Source: Paracamarosporium sp. OC-R06-R3
Lineage: Eukaryota; Ascomycota; Dothideomycetes; Pleosporales; Didymosphaeriaceae
Assembly: GCA_019828545.1 (NCBI GenBank)
Contig: JACVRA010000336.1
Coordinates: forward strand, 16,437 to 80,436
Length of the DNA stretch: 64,000 bases
Direction of reading: 5' to 3'
The first letter of the stretch is position 1. Each line of letters begins with the position of its first letter. Below the pieces are notes generated by a model, which saw only the letters and a program-made list of their open reading frames with translations, made no database searches and was not told where the DNA came from. This document shows, piece by piece, positions 23,021-34,811 of this stretch. Position numbers and translations under genes: made by a program.

Positions 23021-25719
23021 TTCTAGGGGAGAAAAAATTAGCACTGTTAAGGAAATTTCATGTTATACATGAACCAATCGTATCATATGGGCAGCGGGGT
23101 GAACGCGATGTCTTACACTCAGAAAGTGCTGCTTCCACCGTTTTCTGCGAAGTTTTACGGACAGATTGGATACCCCATCGGTTCCTTAGCCCTTCAATCG
23201 CATAGAAACTAGTAGCTCTACCTTCTAATATTACAGGCATTAGTAACGAAGAAAAACAAGGCACAATAATTGCAGTATTGCACGCCCTAACTCTCCATAG
23301 CGCGCTCTGGAGTTCATTTCCCTGAGTATCCTGATGCGGTGTACTCATCATAGATCTAGATTTGTTGTTTTGTAAAACTTCGGCGTGGGCCTGAGTACAT
23401 AAAGTAATTAAAAAAAAGGTGATACCCGTAGGAATCGGCACAAAAGAGTCGTGATAGAAAAATTAGAGTAAAGAATTTGACTAGACTAGGGTTTCAATGT
23501 GCAAGCTGTAGGCTTAGCGTTTGAGCTGGTCTAGGGCTACTTATCTAGCTTAATATTTCTAACAGACCACAGTTGCAACTTGCTCGCAGGCAGACGAGGT
23601 GTCGCAGTGCTGGCACACTCCAACTTGACAACATGTATGCTTAGTCGAACCACTGGAGTGATTTCACACAGATTTATGGCCGTCGCCGAAGATACAGCAG
23701 GGCGAGTCGGACCTGGTCAAGAATACCCCGACTCCAAACCGTTTTTGTGCAACTACTATGTCAACCTTGAGGCCTATACCATAGCCATCCCCGCTATCCT
23801 ATAATGCTACTTTTGGGGTATATGCGAGGCTTTTTAGGATCTATTAACATCAAGGTATAGTAGTAATAAGCGCATATAAGGGTGCAATGTTCCGTAGATT
23901 GAGTCAGCACGATGCGTTTCCACACTTCCAATTTTGCAACTAACATGCCGTGAGTATCGACAAATCTTCCGACCCTTGCCTTAACGAGCTTATGCGCCGG
24001 TGCGGAACGGACAATATTTAGACAACGTGGGACCGCTGTGGACGTTCGACGCTATGGGCCATGTAACCCTTCTGAGCCAATCTACGGTCGTCAAGCCGAA
24101 CAAGGAAGAAATAACATTCCGCAATGATGCTGACCTAAGTGCTGAAGCGGTCGACGAGGGGGACAAGAGTGATGACGACACTGACAGTGAGAGCAACGAC
24201 AACCTCCAGCTAAAACGGATTAAACCCGATAAAGTGTTCTGCTGATATGGATGCTTAGATGACTGGGAAGTACGAAGAAGGAAGAACGGGGATAATTAGC
24301 TTGGGTTGAAGTGCAAGAGCAATGGCTTGCAGTAATACATGTCAGCAATGTCGATCAAGTAAGGCGATTCAAGGCACCCCGAAAGAAGATGAAGCACGCG
24401 CACAAGTTGCCTGTGCTTCGAAGGGAACGTAAATCTGGCAATGAATTTACAAGGTTCTAAGGGAGGGTAATGAGAAAAGCTAAAGCTCGAAATGATGAGG
24501 AAACGGTATTTCTATCTATAATAATAGATCATGGAATCAGCTTTCCCTGATTCGCTCGATTACTCTTCGTCGATCATCACCCAATAGTTCCATCGACTAG
24601 GACCACTAAAATATCGTGAAGGACAACACAGTTTATGTAGATCCAGGGCATACCTTGGCACCCTTGCAAAAGGTAGAAGCTAAGAGAAAGGGTATGACGA
24701 TCACTACAGGTAACGGCAAGAGTGATGATAACAACCATGTCCTAGGTTGTCAGAGTGATCGCAACTAGCAGAACCTGCAGTCGTTCCATGTTCCAGGTAC
24801 ATCACCCCACATGTATGGCCACTACCACGTGGGCCGAACATGTGGTCCCCCACGCACGCGCTAGCATGTGGTAGGGAATTACGGCTAAGCTAACATGGCA
24901 GTGGGTCTGCGTGCAGCATGCGGGATGCCAACACTCTGTTCGAGTCGCACAATATTGGAGGCAGATGAGATGGAAGAATCTTCACGAGTGAACCGAGGAC
25001 CTGGAGATGGCATCTCGGCGATCCCAAGGCTCGCTACGTTCATAAAGGAAGGTATAACTGCTGCCAATTGCATGGCGGTGATGAGCACAGCGGAGCCAAA
25101 ATAGCGTAGTTGGAGGCGGGAGCAAACCTGCCATCCACGTACACCCGCCAGTCCGCAAGCGAGCTTCCAGGCGTTCTCCAGAAACATCCAGACGTTCCAG
25201 GACCGCCGAGCAGTTCTGTTGGCCAGTAAGCCTGTGCCTCGTAGCTCACGACCGTCGCCAGAGCGCCTCAGCCCATCAGCCAATGCGGCTCTGCGGAATG
25301 GCAGAATTGTGCTCCGCCAAGGTCGCCAGGCATCCCCATTGGGCGTCTGGATGCAATCGTCTTTTGCATGAGAGATCGCGCAAGGGCGCTAGCGGGAGCA
25401 CCAGCCCGATGCGGCTAGCGCGGCCAAAATCCGCAGGCCCAAAGGCAACCTCTCCGAGCACGACATCGGCGCCCTGACCGTCTCCAAAATCCGTCAGCGC
25501 TCCAAGGGGCTTTCTGTTGGGTAACAGCGTGACACCCGCCACGAGCACGTCATCGGCTTTTGTCGGTAGAGGCGCCAATGGCCCCGAAAAACTTCGCCAT
25601 TATGGCGTGGCCGTGCGAGAGAAGCGCACGCGACGTCTCAGCACTCTTGGGTAACATCCTCGCTAATTGCGAGCTGAGACCAGCAAACTGCGTATAAGGG
25701 GCCTCTGCGGACCTGTGCC
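23021..25719. other. Gene-poor 2.7-kb stretch upstream of the permease
   Basis: No gene could be supported. Short frames (24000-24245 plus, acidic C-terminus; several GC-rich frames at 24885-25770) lack family resemblance. A palindromic CCACGTGG lies at 24825-24832 and ATGTGG copies are nearby. The region just before 25720 should be the permease promoter. A lineage-specific or non-coding transcript cannot be excluded. Confidence 0.4.
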
Positions 25720-27413
25720 ATGGCCAGCGAAACGTCTCCTCTGCTTGCGTCTGCGTCTGCGTCGCCCGCAATGTCCAAGTTCTTCAAGCACGGTGGCTCG
25801 GCTGAGGCCACTCCGGACGATGTCAAAGGCACCGATGCTCCTCACGATGTCGACGAGGGCTCCCTCTTCCAGGTCCGCCAGGCCAAGCGCCAGATCGGCG
25901 TCACCTCTGCTGTCTTCCTCATCTTCAACCGCATGATCGGAACCGGTATCTTCGCGACTCCCAGCGCCATCTTCTCCCTGTCCGGCAGCGTTGGTCTGTC
26001 ACTCTTCATCTGGGTCGCTGGTATGTTGATCGCAGCGGCCGGTATGGCCGTCTATCTCGAGTTCGGAACCGCGATACCAAGGAACGGCGGAGAGAAGAAC
26101 TACCTAGAGTACGTATACCGCAAACCCCGCTTCCTGGCCACCGGACTGTACACTGGTTACGTGGTATTGCTTGGCTGGGCCGGATCCAACTCGGTCGTCT
26201 TTGGAGAATACATCCTGCATGCCGCAAACGTCGAGGTCAACAGGTGGAACCAGCGTGGTATTGGCCTCGCCTGCATCACGACTGCATTCCTGATCCACGG
26301 CCTGGCTCTGAAGTGGGGTCTGAGGCTCCAGAATCTGCTCGGTATAATCAAGCTCATCATCATCCTTCTGATCGTCGTCTCGGGATGGGCTGCACTGGGC
26401 GGAGCACTCAAGATCGAAAAGCCGCACAACTTTGACCATGGCTTCAAGGGAACGACTGGAAGCGCATACGGTGTGGTGACTGCCCTCTACAACGTCATCT
26501 GGAGTTATATTGGATACAGCAATGCCAACTATGCACTGAGCGAGACCAAGAATCCCGTTCGGACGCTCAAGATTGCCGCCCCACTGGCCCTGACCTCCGT
26601 CGCCATCCTGTACATGTTCGTCAACATCGCATACTTTGCCGCCGTCCCCGCGGAGGAGATCATCGCCTCAAAGCGACTCGTCGCCGCATCTCTCTTCCGC
26701 AACGTCTTCGGTCCCAAGGCTGAGCGCGCGCTCTCCGTCTTCGTCGCTCTTTCTGCCTTCGGCAACGTCCTGAGCGTCATCTTCTCGCAAGGTCGCCTCG
26801 TCCAGGAACTTGGCCGTGAGGGTATTCTCCCCTTTTCGCGCTTCTGGGCCAGCAACAGGCCTTTCAACGCCCCTCTTGCCGGTCTTTTCGAACACTGGCT
26901 CGTATCGGTCATCATCATGCTTGCCCCACCGCCAGGTGATGCGTACAACTTTATCCTCAAGTAAGTTTCACTGAATTACCCAAAAGCGAACAAAGCTCGC
27001 TCTTGACATTTCAGGCAACACTAACAATATCCAGCGTCATCTCCTACCCCCTCGCCATCGTCAACGTCTTCGTCGCCGGTGCCCTAATCCACCTCTACCT
27101 CCACAAAGCCGCCTGGCAGTGGAACCCACCCATCAAAGCGACCCTCCCCGTCGCCGTCTTCTTCCTCCTCAGCAACATCTACCTAACCGTTGCACCTTTC
27201 GTGCCGCCATCAGATGGAAACAGCGTCTACGAGTCGCTGCCTTACTACCTGCACTGCGTTGTCGGGATCGCTATCATAGTCGCCGGAGGCATTTATTGGG
27301 TCATCTGGGCTATTTTGTTGCCTAAGCTGGGTGGCTATAGGCTTGAAAGGGAGGTTGTGGTGGATGATATTGATGGGTGGGAAAGGCATGTATTTAAGCG
27401 GGTACGGAACTAA
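25720..27413 (+). CDS. APC-superfamily amino-acid permease, high-affinity methionine permease-like
   Basis: Plasma-membrane amino-acid transporter of about 539 aa with 12 predicted helices, resembling the Mup1 methionine-permease group of the APC superfamily. Two exons (25720-26960, 27035-27413) flank a 74-nt intron that joins FIL to NVISYPLAIVN. The N-tail is Ser/Ala-rich with an SPLL motif. Helix 1 contains the substrate-binding signature GTGIFATPS at about residues 74-82, preceded by RQIGVTSAVFLIFNRMI. Helix 6 has the NVIWSYIGYSNANYALSE stretch. Both match the LAT-like branch. Methionine as substrate is from family resemblance, not proven; other neutral or thiol amino acids are possible. 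Neighbours give no pathway hint. Confidence 0.88.
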
Positions 27414-27940
27414 TAGGGGGTGGGACGCGCCGTCGAGTATAGATCGAGGTAATGGTAATAGAGTTGGAGTTTGCTTAATGAGCGCTGGTTTTGTGTGATG
27501 TCCTTGTGTAGCTGCACATGATACGCTGATGCGTGTGTGGCACTTTTCCTCCCATAAGCAGTGTCGCCTCCACGTGCACAACCCATCCATTATATCATGT
27601 ACGCTAAACAAGTATTCCACTGTCATGATCCTGGTCAGTTCTGCATGCTCTACGCATATGGTAAGCTACTAGCGCGTTATTTGCGTAGCCCATCAACGGA
27701 AGCTGCAATTCGGGTGCGATTTGAACAGCAATGCATTGGAGGAACAGACTAGATGCTAGTCGGACTGAAAACAGAAAAATGCGGAAAATGGATTTGATAT
27801 GTACAGCTTGTGTTGGAGGTGGTTGTTGATCTTCAAAATTAACCCAAACCCAGCATGGTACGTGGTTCGAGGGATGGGAAACCACCAGCTTCCATACTCT
27901 ATATGTGCGGCACAAGACTCCGATAGCGATGTCGACTCTC
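27414..27940. other. Intergenic, convergent 3' regions
   Basis: Spacer between convergent genes. Short frames on both strands have no support. Confidence 0.5.
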
Positions 27941-29719
27941 CTAGTCCGTGTTTCCGTGCTCGGATAGCCACTTCTCCTGGCTCTCCAGCCTACGTTTAGT
28001 ATCCTCCACCGACTTCTCCAACTTTTTAATTTCCCGCTCGATTGCAGCACGGCTTTGCGGCGCATCTTCAGGCACCGTGCTCGCGAAGTCACGATAGGTC
28101 TCAATGTATCGCCCCAGACTTCCAATCACTTCTTTTGTTGACGCGATCGATGAAAGAGTGTCCCGTCGACCAAGGGACTTAATGCCAGTCACCTCTTGGA
28201 AAGTTTTACCAGGACACAAGCGCTCTGCTTCAACTTTGGATGCCTGGAACGCCTTCTCGTAAACCTCCAATTTGTGTTTCTCGCGATAGTGGCTTGCCTC
28301 CATGGATCGCAACTGCTTGGGATTATCTTTGAACCGCTCTGCCATGTCTTGGTTCCCGGTACGTTCTACGCTCTCGCGCTTCCACTGCCTCTCCACTCGA
28401 AGCTTTTCCAGCTGCCAGAGTGGCAGATCCTGGTCCTTCTGACACACGCCTCCTGGACACATTTCCTCTGCTTTTTCTGTAGTCTTTTTAATATCTTTGG
28501 TATTCCTTTCACGCCTCTCTTCAGCTTTCCACAGCTCGAATCGGGCCTTCCATTCATCGTCTGATGTCTTGGCTTCCGAAAGCTGTTTCTTGTACCGCTC
28601 AATGTCATTGGTTGCGTATTCTAGCCAGCCTACATGGCATTCTACTTGTCGTAAAGGCTCCTCTGCATCGTACTGCGCTCTCTTTGTAGCGTACGCGCGA
28701 ACGACGTCGATCTCGAATTGGTCGCCATCAAAATGATCCGGCCATCCATTCTTCAAATACAGCGGTCTCAGAATTTTCGGCTCCATCCAGTGGTCATATT
28801 CGCCTTGGCCCGGCAATTCCTTCAATTCACGATACCATCGATGAATATCGCGCAACACGTCGCCAGCTGGCCTGTATCGAATAGGCTCGAGGCTGTTCTT
28901 GTTTGTTACGGCAGCAGCTTCCTGGCGCTCCCATTCCTCGAGTTCTTCGACGACTTCGAAGCCTTCATTGTAATCGATGACTTCAGACTGGTCTGCGACC
29001 ACGCCGTCGATTTCCTCGGCATCCATTCTGTCGTCTTCGTCGTCCCAAAACTCGCTGCTGCCGTTGGAAGCAGCATCATCGCTCATGACAATGTCATGTT
29101 CTTCGCCGTCACTATCATCGCTCCAGTCGCTAGACCCGCTATCACCCCAGTTACTTCCCTCGTTCTCGTCCTTTGCGCTCTGCGCATCTCCATACCAGCC
29201 CTTTGCAAATGCCGGATCTGTCGTGCAATTATCAATCTGATCCACGACCCAGATGCGGTGTTCCTTAGCATCATAAATGATGATCGGCGAATGATTACCA
29301 CAATTTGATAACGGCGTATACCACGGATGCATATATTCTCCATTCTCATCATCAAAGCCACTCTCCGGAGAAGCGTAGCGCGGATCCCGCCCCCGGTCCA
29401 CGTCGCCGGACGACATCTGATTGAAGAAAGCGCCGCCCTGGAAGAAGTCCCGTGCATTGGTTTCCACCTCGTCGATGTACGGCATGATGCTGTAAAGGTA
29501 GATGATGGCAGGATCGAGTCCCAGCTCTTGGTACTCGGAAAGTAGGTCCTTGCCGATCTTGTGTGGGCCACGGATAAGTGCTTTCGGATCGACATGGCGC
29601 ATGTCTACGAGGGTTTCGTAGATGGTGAGGAGGAGATCGGCTACCTCGTGGAGACGCGCCTTTTGCTCTGCGGAGAGGGTAGCGGCTACAGATTCTGGGG
29701 TGACGACTGGTTTCTCCAT
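27941..29719 (-). CDS. Conserved fungal protein of unknown function, acidic and coiled-coil
   Basis: Intronless protein of about 592 aa; the start is the ATG at 29719 (MEKPVVTPES), as the frame upstream has no ATG. Residues 1-170 look folded: LLLTIYETLVDMRHVDPKAL, LGLDPAIIYLYSIMPYIDE, then HPWYTPLSNCGNHSPIIIYD and a segment that reads IWVVDQID. Residues about 190-270 are a very acidic Asp/Ser linker. The C-terminal half is charged and helical with RYxxQL-type coiled-coil stretches. I recall similar proteins in many filamentous ascomycetes without an assigned function. No catalytic motif, signal peptide or membrane segment is seen. Confidence 0.75.
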   Translation of the reverse strand: MEKPVVTPESVAATLSAEQKARLHEVADLLLTIYETLVDMRHVDPKALIRGPHKIGKDLLSEYQELGLDPAIIYLYSIMPYIDEVETNARDFFQGGAFFNQMSSGDVDRGRDPRYASPESGFDDENGEYMHPWYTPLSNCGNHSPIIIYDAKEHRIWVVDQIDNCTTDPAFAKGWYGDAQSAKDENEGSNWGDSGSSDWSDDSDGEEHDIVMSDDAASNGSSEFWDDEDDRMDAEEIDGVVADQSEVIDYNEGFEVVEELEEWERQEAAAVTNKNSLEPIRYRPAGDVLRDIHRWYRELKELPGQGEYDHWMEPKILRPLYLKNGWPDHFDGDQFEIDVVRAYATKRAQYDAEEPLRQVECHVGWLEYATNDIERYKKQLSEAKTSDDEWKARFELWKAEERRERNTKDIKKTTEKAEEMCPGGVCQKDQDLPLWQLEKLRVERQWKRESVERTGNQDMAERFKDNPKQLRSMEASHYREKHKLEVYEKAFQASKVEAERLCPGKTFQEVTGIKSLGRRDTLSSIASTKEVIGSLGRYIETYRDFASTVPEDAPQSRAAIEREIKKLEKSVEDTKRRLESQEKWLSEHGNTD

Positions 29720-30183
29720 GTTTGAATGGAAGGGATTTGGTTTGTTAGTCAATAAGTATTGGAAATGCTCGAAAGCTAGACTTCTGGACCTTCAAGAAAT
29801 AGCAATCCATACGTACTTAAGTATTCAGGGGGATGATCGTTGCGTGTGTCGCTAAACCTGATCGGAAATAGCGCCCTACCGGACAAACAGGATCGCCAGG
29901 CAACCATGACCTGCTAAACCTAACCAGCTTAGCTCACTGGCCGCAAAGCCAACGGCCAGGCATCAATCAGTCAATACGCTCGTCCTTGTATAGCAGACTT
30001 ATGGGAACATGCGGGATGAGCGGATCTCATTCGCAAGTCCTGGGACTGCGTGATAGCGTGATCGGTTGGCGTTTTTACCTCTACAGACGTTCTCATCAAT
30101 ATGACAACTTAATATAGCTAAAAATTTGGTCGCCCTCAGTCGCTTTAGCGCAGCAAGGCAACTGATAATACGCAAAACACATC
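29720..30183. other. Divergent promoter region, no gene seen
   Basis: Spacer between two divergent genes of unknown function. No RNA gene or repeat recognised. Confidence 0.45.
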
Positions 30184-31995
30184 ATGGCCGTCACGTATGT
30201 TATTGATGCATTGTGAGAGTTCTTCCCCTTCCTTAGTTCAACGTAGTTTTTCATGGTAATGGACGCGATCTTAGACTGAACATATATCCATGGTTATCTA
30301 GATCTAGCACGGGATCGTAAGCCCTGTAAAGTTTCATAACGAACCAAGGCACGGTAAGAAAAGTATTTTTGCAATCAATAATCAATACCCCCAGTGAACG
30401 GAACGTTCCAAGGTCCACCTTTCAACCATCTAAGTTACGGTATATTTGACCTCGCTTACGTTTCAACCCGAACCACGGAACAGACACCCACAGGCTCGTC
30501 TACCCCAACAAACCCCCGCTGCCACAAAGTTCGACATATTCGAAGTACATGCACTCGGAATTGGCCTGCAGATGACGTTCTTCGCGCCGCCCGTCCGCCG
30601 CGGCGACTTTCTCTACAGCTCTATGCTTTACACTGATCCGGGCAATGGCAATCACCACGCGCGCGCCAGCACCGCAGAGCTCGCCAGCCTGCTCCGCCCG
30701 GAAGCCCCAAACTTATACTCCAAGTCCAACAAGCCCCCACCCACAACGCCTTCCAAGGACCCGGCGTGGCATTGGTAAGGCCCTGGCCGTCATCGGCTGA
30801 TGATGAGACATGATGTTAAGACAGACAGGTACGCGGCGCAGCTGATCCACTATGGACTTCCCGTGACGAAGAATAAGAATGCGGCGAAAGTGCGGTTACT
30901 AAATGCGATGAATCAGTTGAAGTTGGAGGTTCCGGCTTGGATCTTGAAGGTGGAGAGTGAGCTGAAGAAGGAGTGGGAGAGCGAAAATCGAAAAATGAAA
31001 AATGCTGGTGGTAAGGCGGCGAAGGAAAAGAGCGTAAAGCCTGTGGGAAGTGCCCGAAGTGGGACCCAGGTGTTGCCGCAGAGTCAAGGAGTCAACGTCA
31101 ACGGTAAGTCTGGTGGTATGAAAAAGATATGATTGTGCTGATCATTGTAGTCAATATATCCTTGAGCTCCGACATATCACTAGTCGAGCAGCTAGGTCTC
31201 ATACAAACAGACAGCGCAGGCCAGAAGGGAAAACGCAAGCGTAGTGACGACAAATCTCCAGAAGGAAAGGCTACTTCAAAGAAGACTGTGAGTGCTTCAA
31301 GGTCAAATGCAAAACCAGTCTCTGAGTTGCTCTCCCAAACAAAGACGATATCACCGAAGAAGACGGCTATAAAGACACCTCGCGTCAAGAAGGAGACAGC
31401 TCCGGTGAGCTCGCGTTATGTTTCATCTCAAGCGAAGTATGATCGCGAGTCTGCAGGTACCTTAGCCCCTGATCGGCATACTTAGCTATCACATAGCTTA
31501 TATACTTCCTTAGGTTACGCGTCTGCTTCAGCTTCTAGGAGATACATAAAAGAAGAACCAGAAAGTATGGTTATTCTAAGCGGCACCTATGACATCGACA
31601 CGGTCAACGTTGGCGGTAACGCTTCCTTGGACGTCTACCGAGATGCCGATCGCGACACCTGGTGGGCTACTGCCACCGTAGAAACCGACTATGAACGCCA
31701 CTACTTTGTGATCAAGATGAATCCCGGACCCAGCAGCGATAGGCTTGGGCATCCTGTGACACTCGGCTGGCGGATGCGCAACCTTTCCACGGACGAGGTC
31801 AAGTTCGGCAGTGGGTGCTTCGGTGAGGCGACCTTCCTCGATGACGACAGTGTGGATGTAGTGTTGAGGGGAGTGCCGGGACTGGGCAATATAGATCTCT
31901 CAGGATATCGAATGGATGGACCTAGCCAGCCCGGAAATTTGGAGGAGGAGTGGGATGACTTCAGGAGGGACGCTTATGGACGTCGAGGAGTATAG
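30184..31995 (+). CDS. Conserved fungal protein of unknown function, multi-exon
   Basis: About 454 aa from a five-exon model: 30184-30194, 30484-30774, 30829-31103, 31151-31456 and 31514-31995. The total is a multiple of three and all joins are in frame. The last three introns (54, 47, 57 nt) are well formed. Exon 2 lacks an ATG; the proposed start ATG GCC GTC AC at 30184 followed by GTATGT requires a 289-nt intron, so the 5' end is less certain. The N-terminal part (KFDIFEVHALGIGLQM.. then FFAPPVRRGDFLYSSMLYTD) reads as one domain and continues across the splice into AAQLIHYGLPVTKNKNAAK. The middle is Lys/Ser-rich and basic, perhaps nuclear. The C-terminal part (ILSGTYDIDTVNV.. to the end) looks like a compact beta-rich domain. 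Function unknown. Confidence 0.7.
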
Positions 31996-32484
31996 ATTAG
32001 TTGGTCGATGTACTAGGTGCGATCCTCGCGACTCCGTACAGTGAACACGACATCTGAGACAGCAATATAACTATTGCAACTGTCATTCAATTCTTCTATA
32101 GCTCAAGTCATGTTCCCAAACGAAAAGAATTTATGTCGACAGTTGTTGAAGTCGAGATCAAGCTCAACCAACATCTTCCAGTTCGTCACCTACATCTATC
32201 TCAAGATAGTGTATTGTTGTTACAAAATATATTAAGCAATAAGCTCACGGAAGCTGTATCTGGGGAATGTTATACGTCTTTGCGAGTGTTGACTTCTCAC
32301 ATGCTATAGGAATTTCTCGAACCTCCTGCAGTCAACACTTTCTATGTTCTTGGTGGTGACACTTTGGGACAGAATGAGGGTACTGTCTTATACAGAAATG
32401 CATGATATATGATTGAGATTGCCTTACGTCTAATGCTTGTGCTACGACACAGCCGGAACAGGTGATCTACAACTATAAGCTTTA
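31996..32484. other. Intergenic, convergent 3' regions
   Basis: AT-rich spacer with no supported gene. Confidence 0.5.
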
Positions 32485-34107
32485 TTACCCAATTTCTATT
32501 GAAATACCTTCAGTCTTAGGCAGTCCCAGTCCTCGCCAGACAATTTCTTGTAGACCAGAAAGGAATGCACTAATCTCGTCCGCATTGTGCCACGCATCAT
32601 TGTACGCGACACTTACACTTAGTTTGCCCTTCCAGCTTCCTAAAAATACTCCCAGGCCTGTACCTAACTCCTCACCCGTGACCCATGGATCCTCAACTTC
32701 AAACACCCCATGCTGTGGTGCTATGAGTTTATCAAGAACTCCCATACTACTGATAGAAACTGAAGGTGTCGGATTTGGCGAAGGAACTGAAGTTAAGTTC
32801 AAAGCAGGGCTCGCCAGATGGGGTGTTCCCATAGACCAAAAGGATGGCGTTAGGGCAAGAGCATCAGCATCGTCACGTATTTTGAGATAATATGCCCTTA
32901 CCTGCTCGACAATCTGCTTGAGTTCTTCTTGGTGGTGCCTTTCAGTGTGGAACGATCGGTCGTTTGTCGATAATACAGTAATGTCGATGGAAAGGCTCTC
33001 GCCAGAAACTGAGTGATACACAGCTGCAGCATGTTTTGTTGTTGCAAAGTCGCCGTGACATTTTGATCGCTCGTTCACGAGACCGTATCCAACGTAACGG
33101 ACAGTGCGGGGATCGGGTCCCTGACGTTTTAGGTTCCGGAGATAGATCACAATAGCTGCATGGTAAACATGAGTTACTGTTGCACCTAGATCTTTCGCAG
33201 CTTGAAGTACCTGAGCGGCAGCAGGTGCTGAGAGCTTAACAACACTTCGTTGGTGCTTGCCCGGTATTGCCAAACCCTTCGTAAACGGAACCGTGAGAAG
33301 CTCGGTATCCGTTCTTAACTTTTCATTCTTCTCGATGATGTCTTTTACTCTTTTGGACTGGTCGTTGGTAAGAACAGGTGGGATGCAGGCGGCTATGCGA
33401 AGTGGTGGGCTCAGATTAACGGTCTCGTCTCGAGACAACGTTGAAGACCAGGGCTTTGGCTGCTCAAAGGCTTCTGCAGTATGCTTTAGCAGATTTTCGA
33501 GCAACTGAAGAGTCCCGATCCCATCCATAATGTCATGCGGCGATCGAAGGACTAGGTCCCGGCGAATAACTGCTTTTACTTGTTCACCGTCCACATTTGG
33601 AGCGATGATGAACAAGCTAGGAATGTGCGGAGCTGGTGGATCAGAATTGCACCATTCGAGTCCAGACATGTTCGTCTCAACAGGAATATATGTCTGCTCT
33701 AGCCATTGTTCGGTTCGATTCTTGTCCGGATTTGCATGCAGCGATTCATAGGTTTTCACCCATTTGCCGCATCCTTGGTCGAAATGTACCTTAGATGCTA
33801 TCGTCGGATGATCGTAGCGAAGTCGAAGCCATGCCTTTCGTATCGATGCGTCGACCGACGTTTCGAGTTCTTGAGTGGTTGTAGTGTCGTTTAGTGGGAC
33901 TGATATCGAAACGAAGCCAGTAATTGCAAAGAACATACGGCCGCTGCCTTCAAATGACTTTGCCAGACAAGTGTAGAAGCGTTCGGCTTCATCGATTTCC
34001 CGCTCCCAGCGACCACGCGTTGTCTCTTTCCAGGTAAGGTTGGGATATGGCTCTTTCATCTTGTTCAGGTACCTTTGCAGAGGAGTCGGCAATGAGCAAC
34101 TGCACAT
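32485..34107 (-). CDS. Acyltransferase of the CoA-dependent BAHD/condensation fold (trichothecene acetyltransferase-like)
   Basis: Predicted cytosolic acyl-CoA-dependent O- or N-acyltransferase of about 540 aa, no intron. The catalytic HxxxD motif is present as SPHDIMDG (His about residue 191, Asp about 195 counted from the 34107 start). The N-terminal GRWEREIDEAERFY.. and AITGFVS segments, and the C-terminal VSVAYNDAWHN region, resemble trichothecene 15-O-acetyltransferase (Tri3-type) proteins as I recall them. The plant-type DFGWG motif is not visible, as is common in this fungal group. The longest frame begins with a non-ATG codon. ATGs at 34107 and 34059 are both possible starts. It is divergent from an FAD-linked oxidase at 34812, which suggests a small metabolite-modifying pair. 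Substrate unknown; a trichothecene pathway is not implied. Confidence 0.78.
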   Translation of the reverse strand: MCSCSLPTPLQRYLNKMKEPYPNLTWKETTRGRWEREIDEAERFYTCLAKSFEGSGRMFFAITGFVSISVPLNDTTTTQELETSVDASIRKAWLRLRYDHPTIASKVHFDQGCGKWVKTYESLHANPDKNRTEQWLEQTYIPVETNMSGLEWCNSDPPAPHIPSLFIIAPNVDGEQVKAVIRRDLVLRSPHDIMDGIGTLQLLENLLKHTAEAFEQPKPWSSTLSRDETVNLSPPLRIAACIPPVLTNDQSKRVKDIIEKNEKLRTDTELLTVPFTKGLAIPGKHQRSVVKLSAPAAAQVLQAAKDLGATVTHVYHAAIVIYLRNLKRQGPDPRTVRYVGYGLVNERSKCHGDFATTKHAAAVYHSVSGESLSIDITVLSTNDRSFHTERHHQEELKQIVEQVRAYYLKIRDDADALALTPSFWSMGTPHLASPALNLTSVPSPNPTPSVSISSMGVLDKLIAPQHGVFEVEDPWVTGEELGTGLGVFLGSWKGKLSVSVAYNDAWHNADEISAFLSGLQEIVWRGLGLPKTEGISIEIG

Positions 34108-34811
34108 TGATTTCGAAGAGGGACAGAGGAACTTCAGATCGCAGAGAATGGTAATACGAAGGGGGCTCCTGATCCGAGACTCTTCTCTTCGCAAGCAAAA
34201 CTATTACAGGTTAGCTGAATAGCTATTATAATTGGTAAAGGTACAACCGAACCAATGAGAATCATTCTTTTTCATGGTATGCGGTAGAACCTCGGACTAT
34301 ACGCGGTTGTGCATGGTACAGTTATGCCGGATCCCAGCGATCGGCTATTGGTTGTTCATTGCATTGTCGCTAATCCTGATGAAGAAAATCGACCAACTGT
34401 CCGCCACACTGGAGCTCTGCTCACAGCTGTAGTGCGAATGAAGATCAAATGACTAAATTAATAATATTCGTGAGAACATGCTTCGCTGAACCGCATTTAA
34501 TGCGTTTGTACATGTCTCCGTTCTTCAAAACATTCTGTTCACCGCTCCAGAAGTTTTCTTGATTCCACTACAGCTATCAGCAAGGTAACACCGGAAGCTC
34601 GTACATCACGCGCAACGTACGGCGGGGTACGGTCCGTTCCAGCCCGGAGGATTTATGAGTCTCTTGCGATGATCGATAATCCGATGTATTGCCGATGAGA
34701 TCGACGTGGGGAAACACTGATCAGGAAATACTGTCAATTGCGATGTTACACGGATGGCATATTTATTCATATATCAGGCTCTAGGATGCTGCTCGAATTG
34801 TCACCGGAGCT
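34108..34811. promoter_or_regulatory. Shared upstream region of acyltransferase and FAD oxidase
   Basis: About 700 bp between divergent start codons. No open frame of note. It must contain both promoters if both genes are active. Confidence 0.4.

Noticed and set aside
24000..24245. 81-aa frame with acidic C-terminus
   Set aside because: No family resemblance, no intron and composition like its non-coding surroundings.
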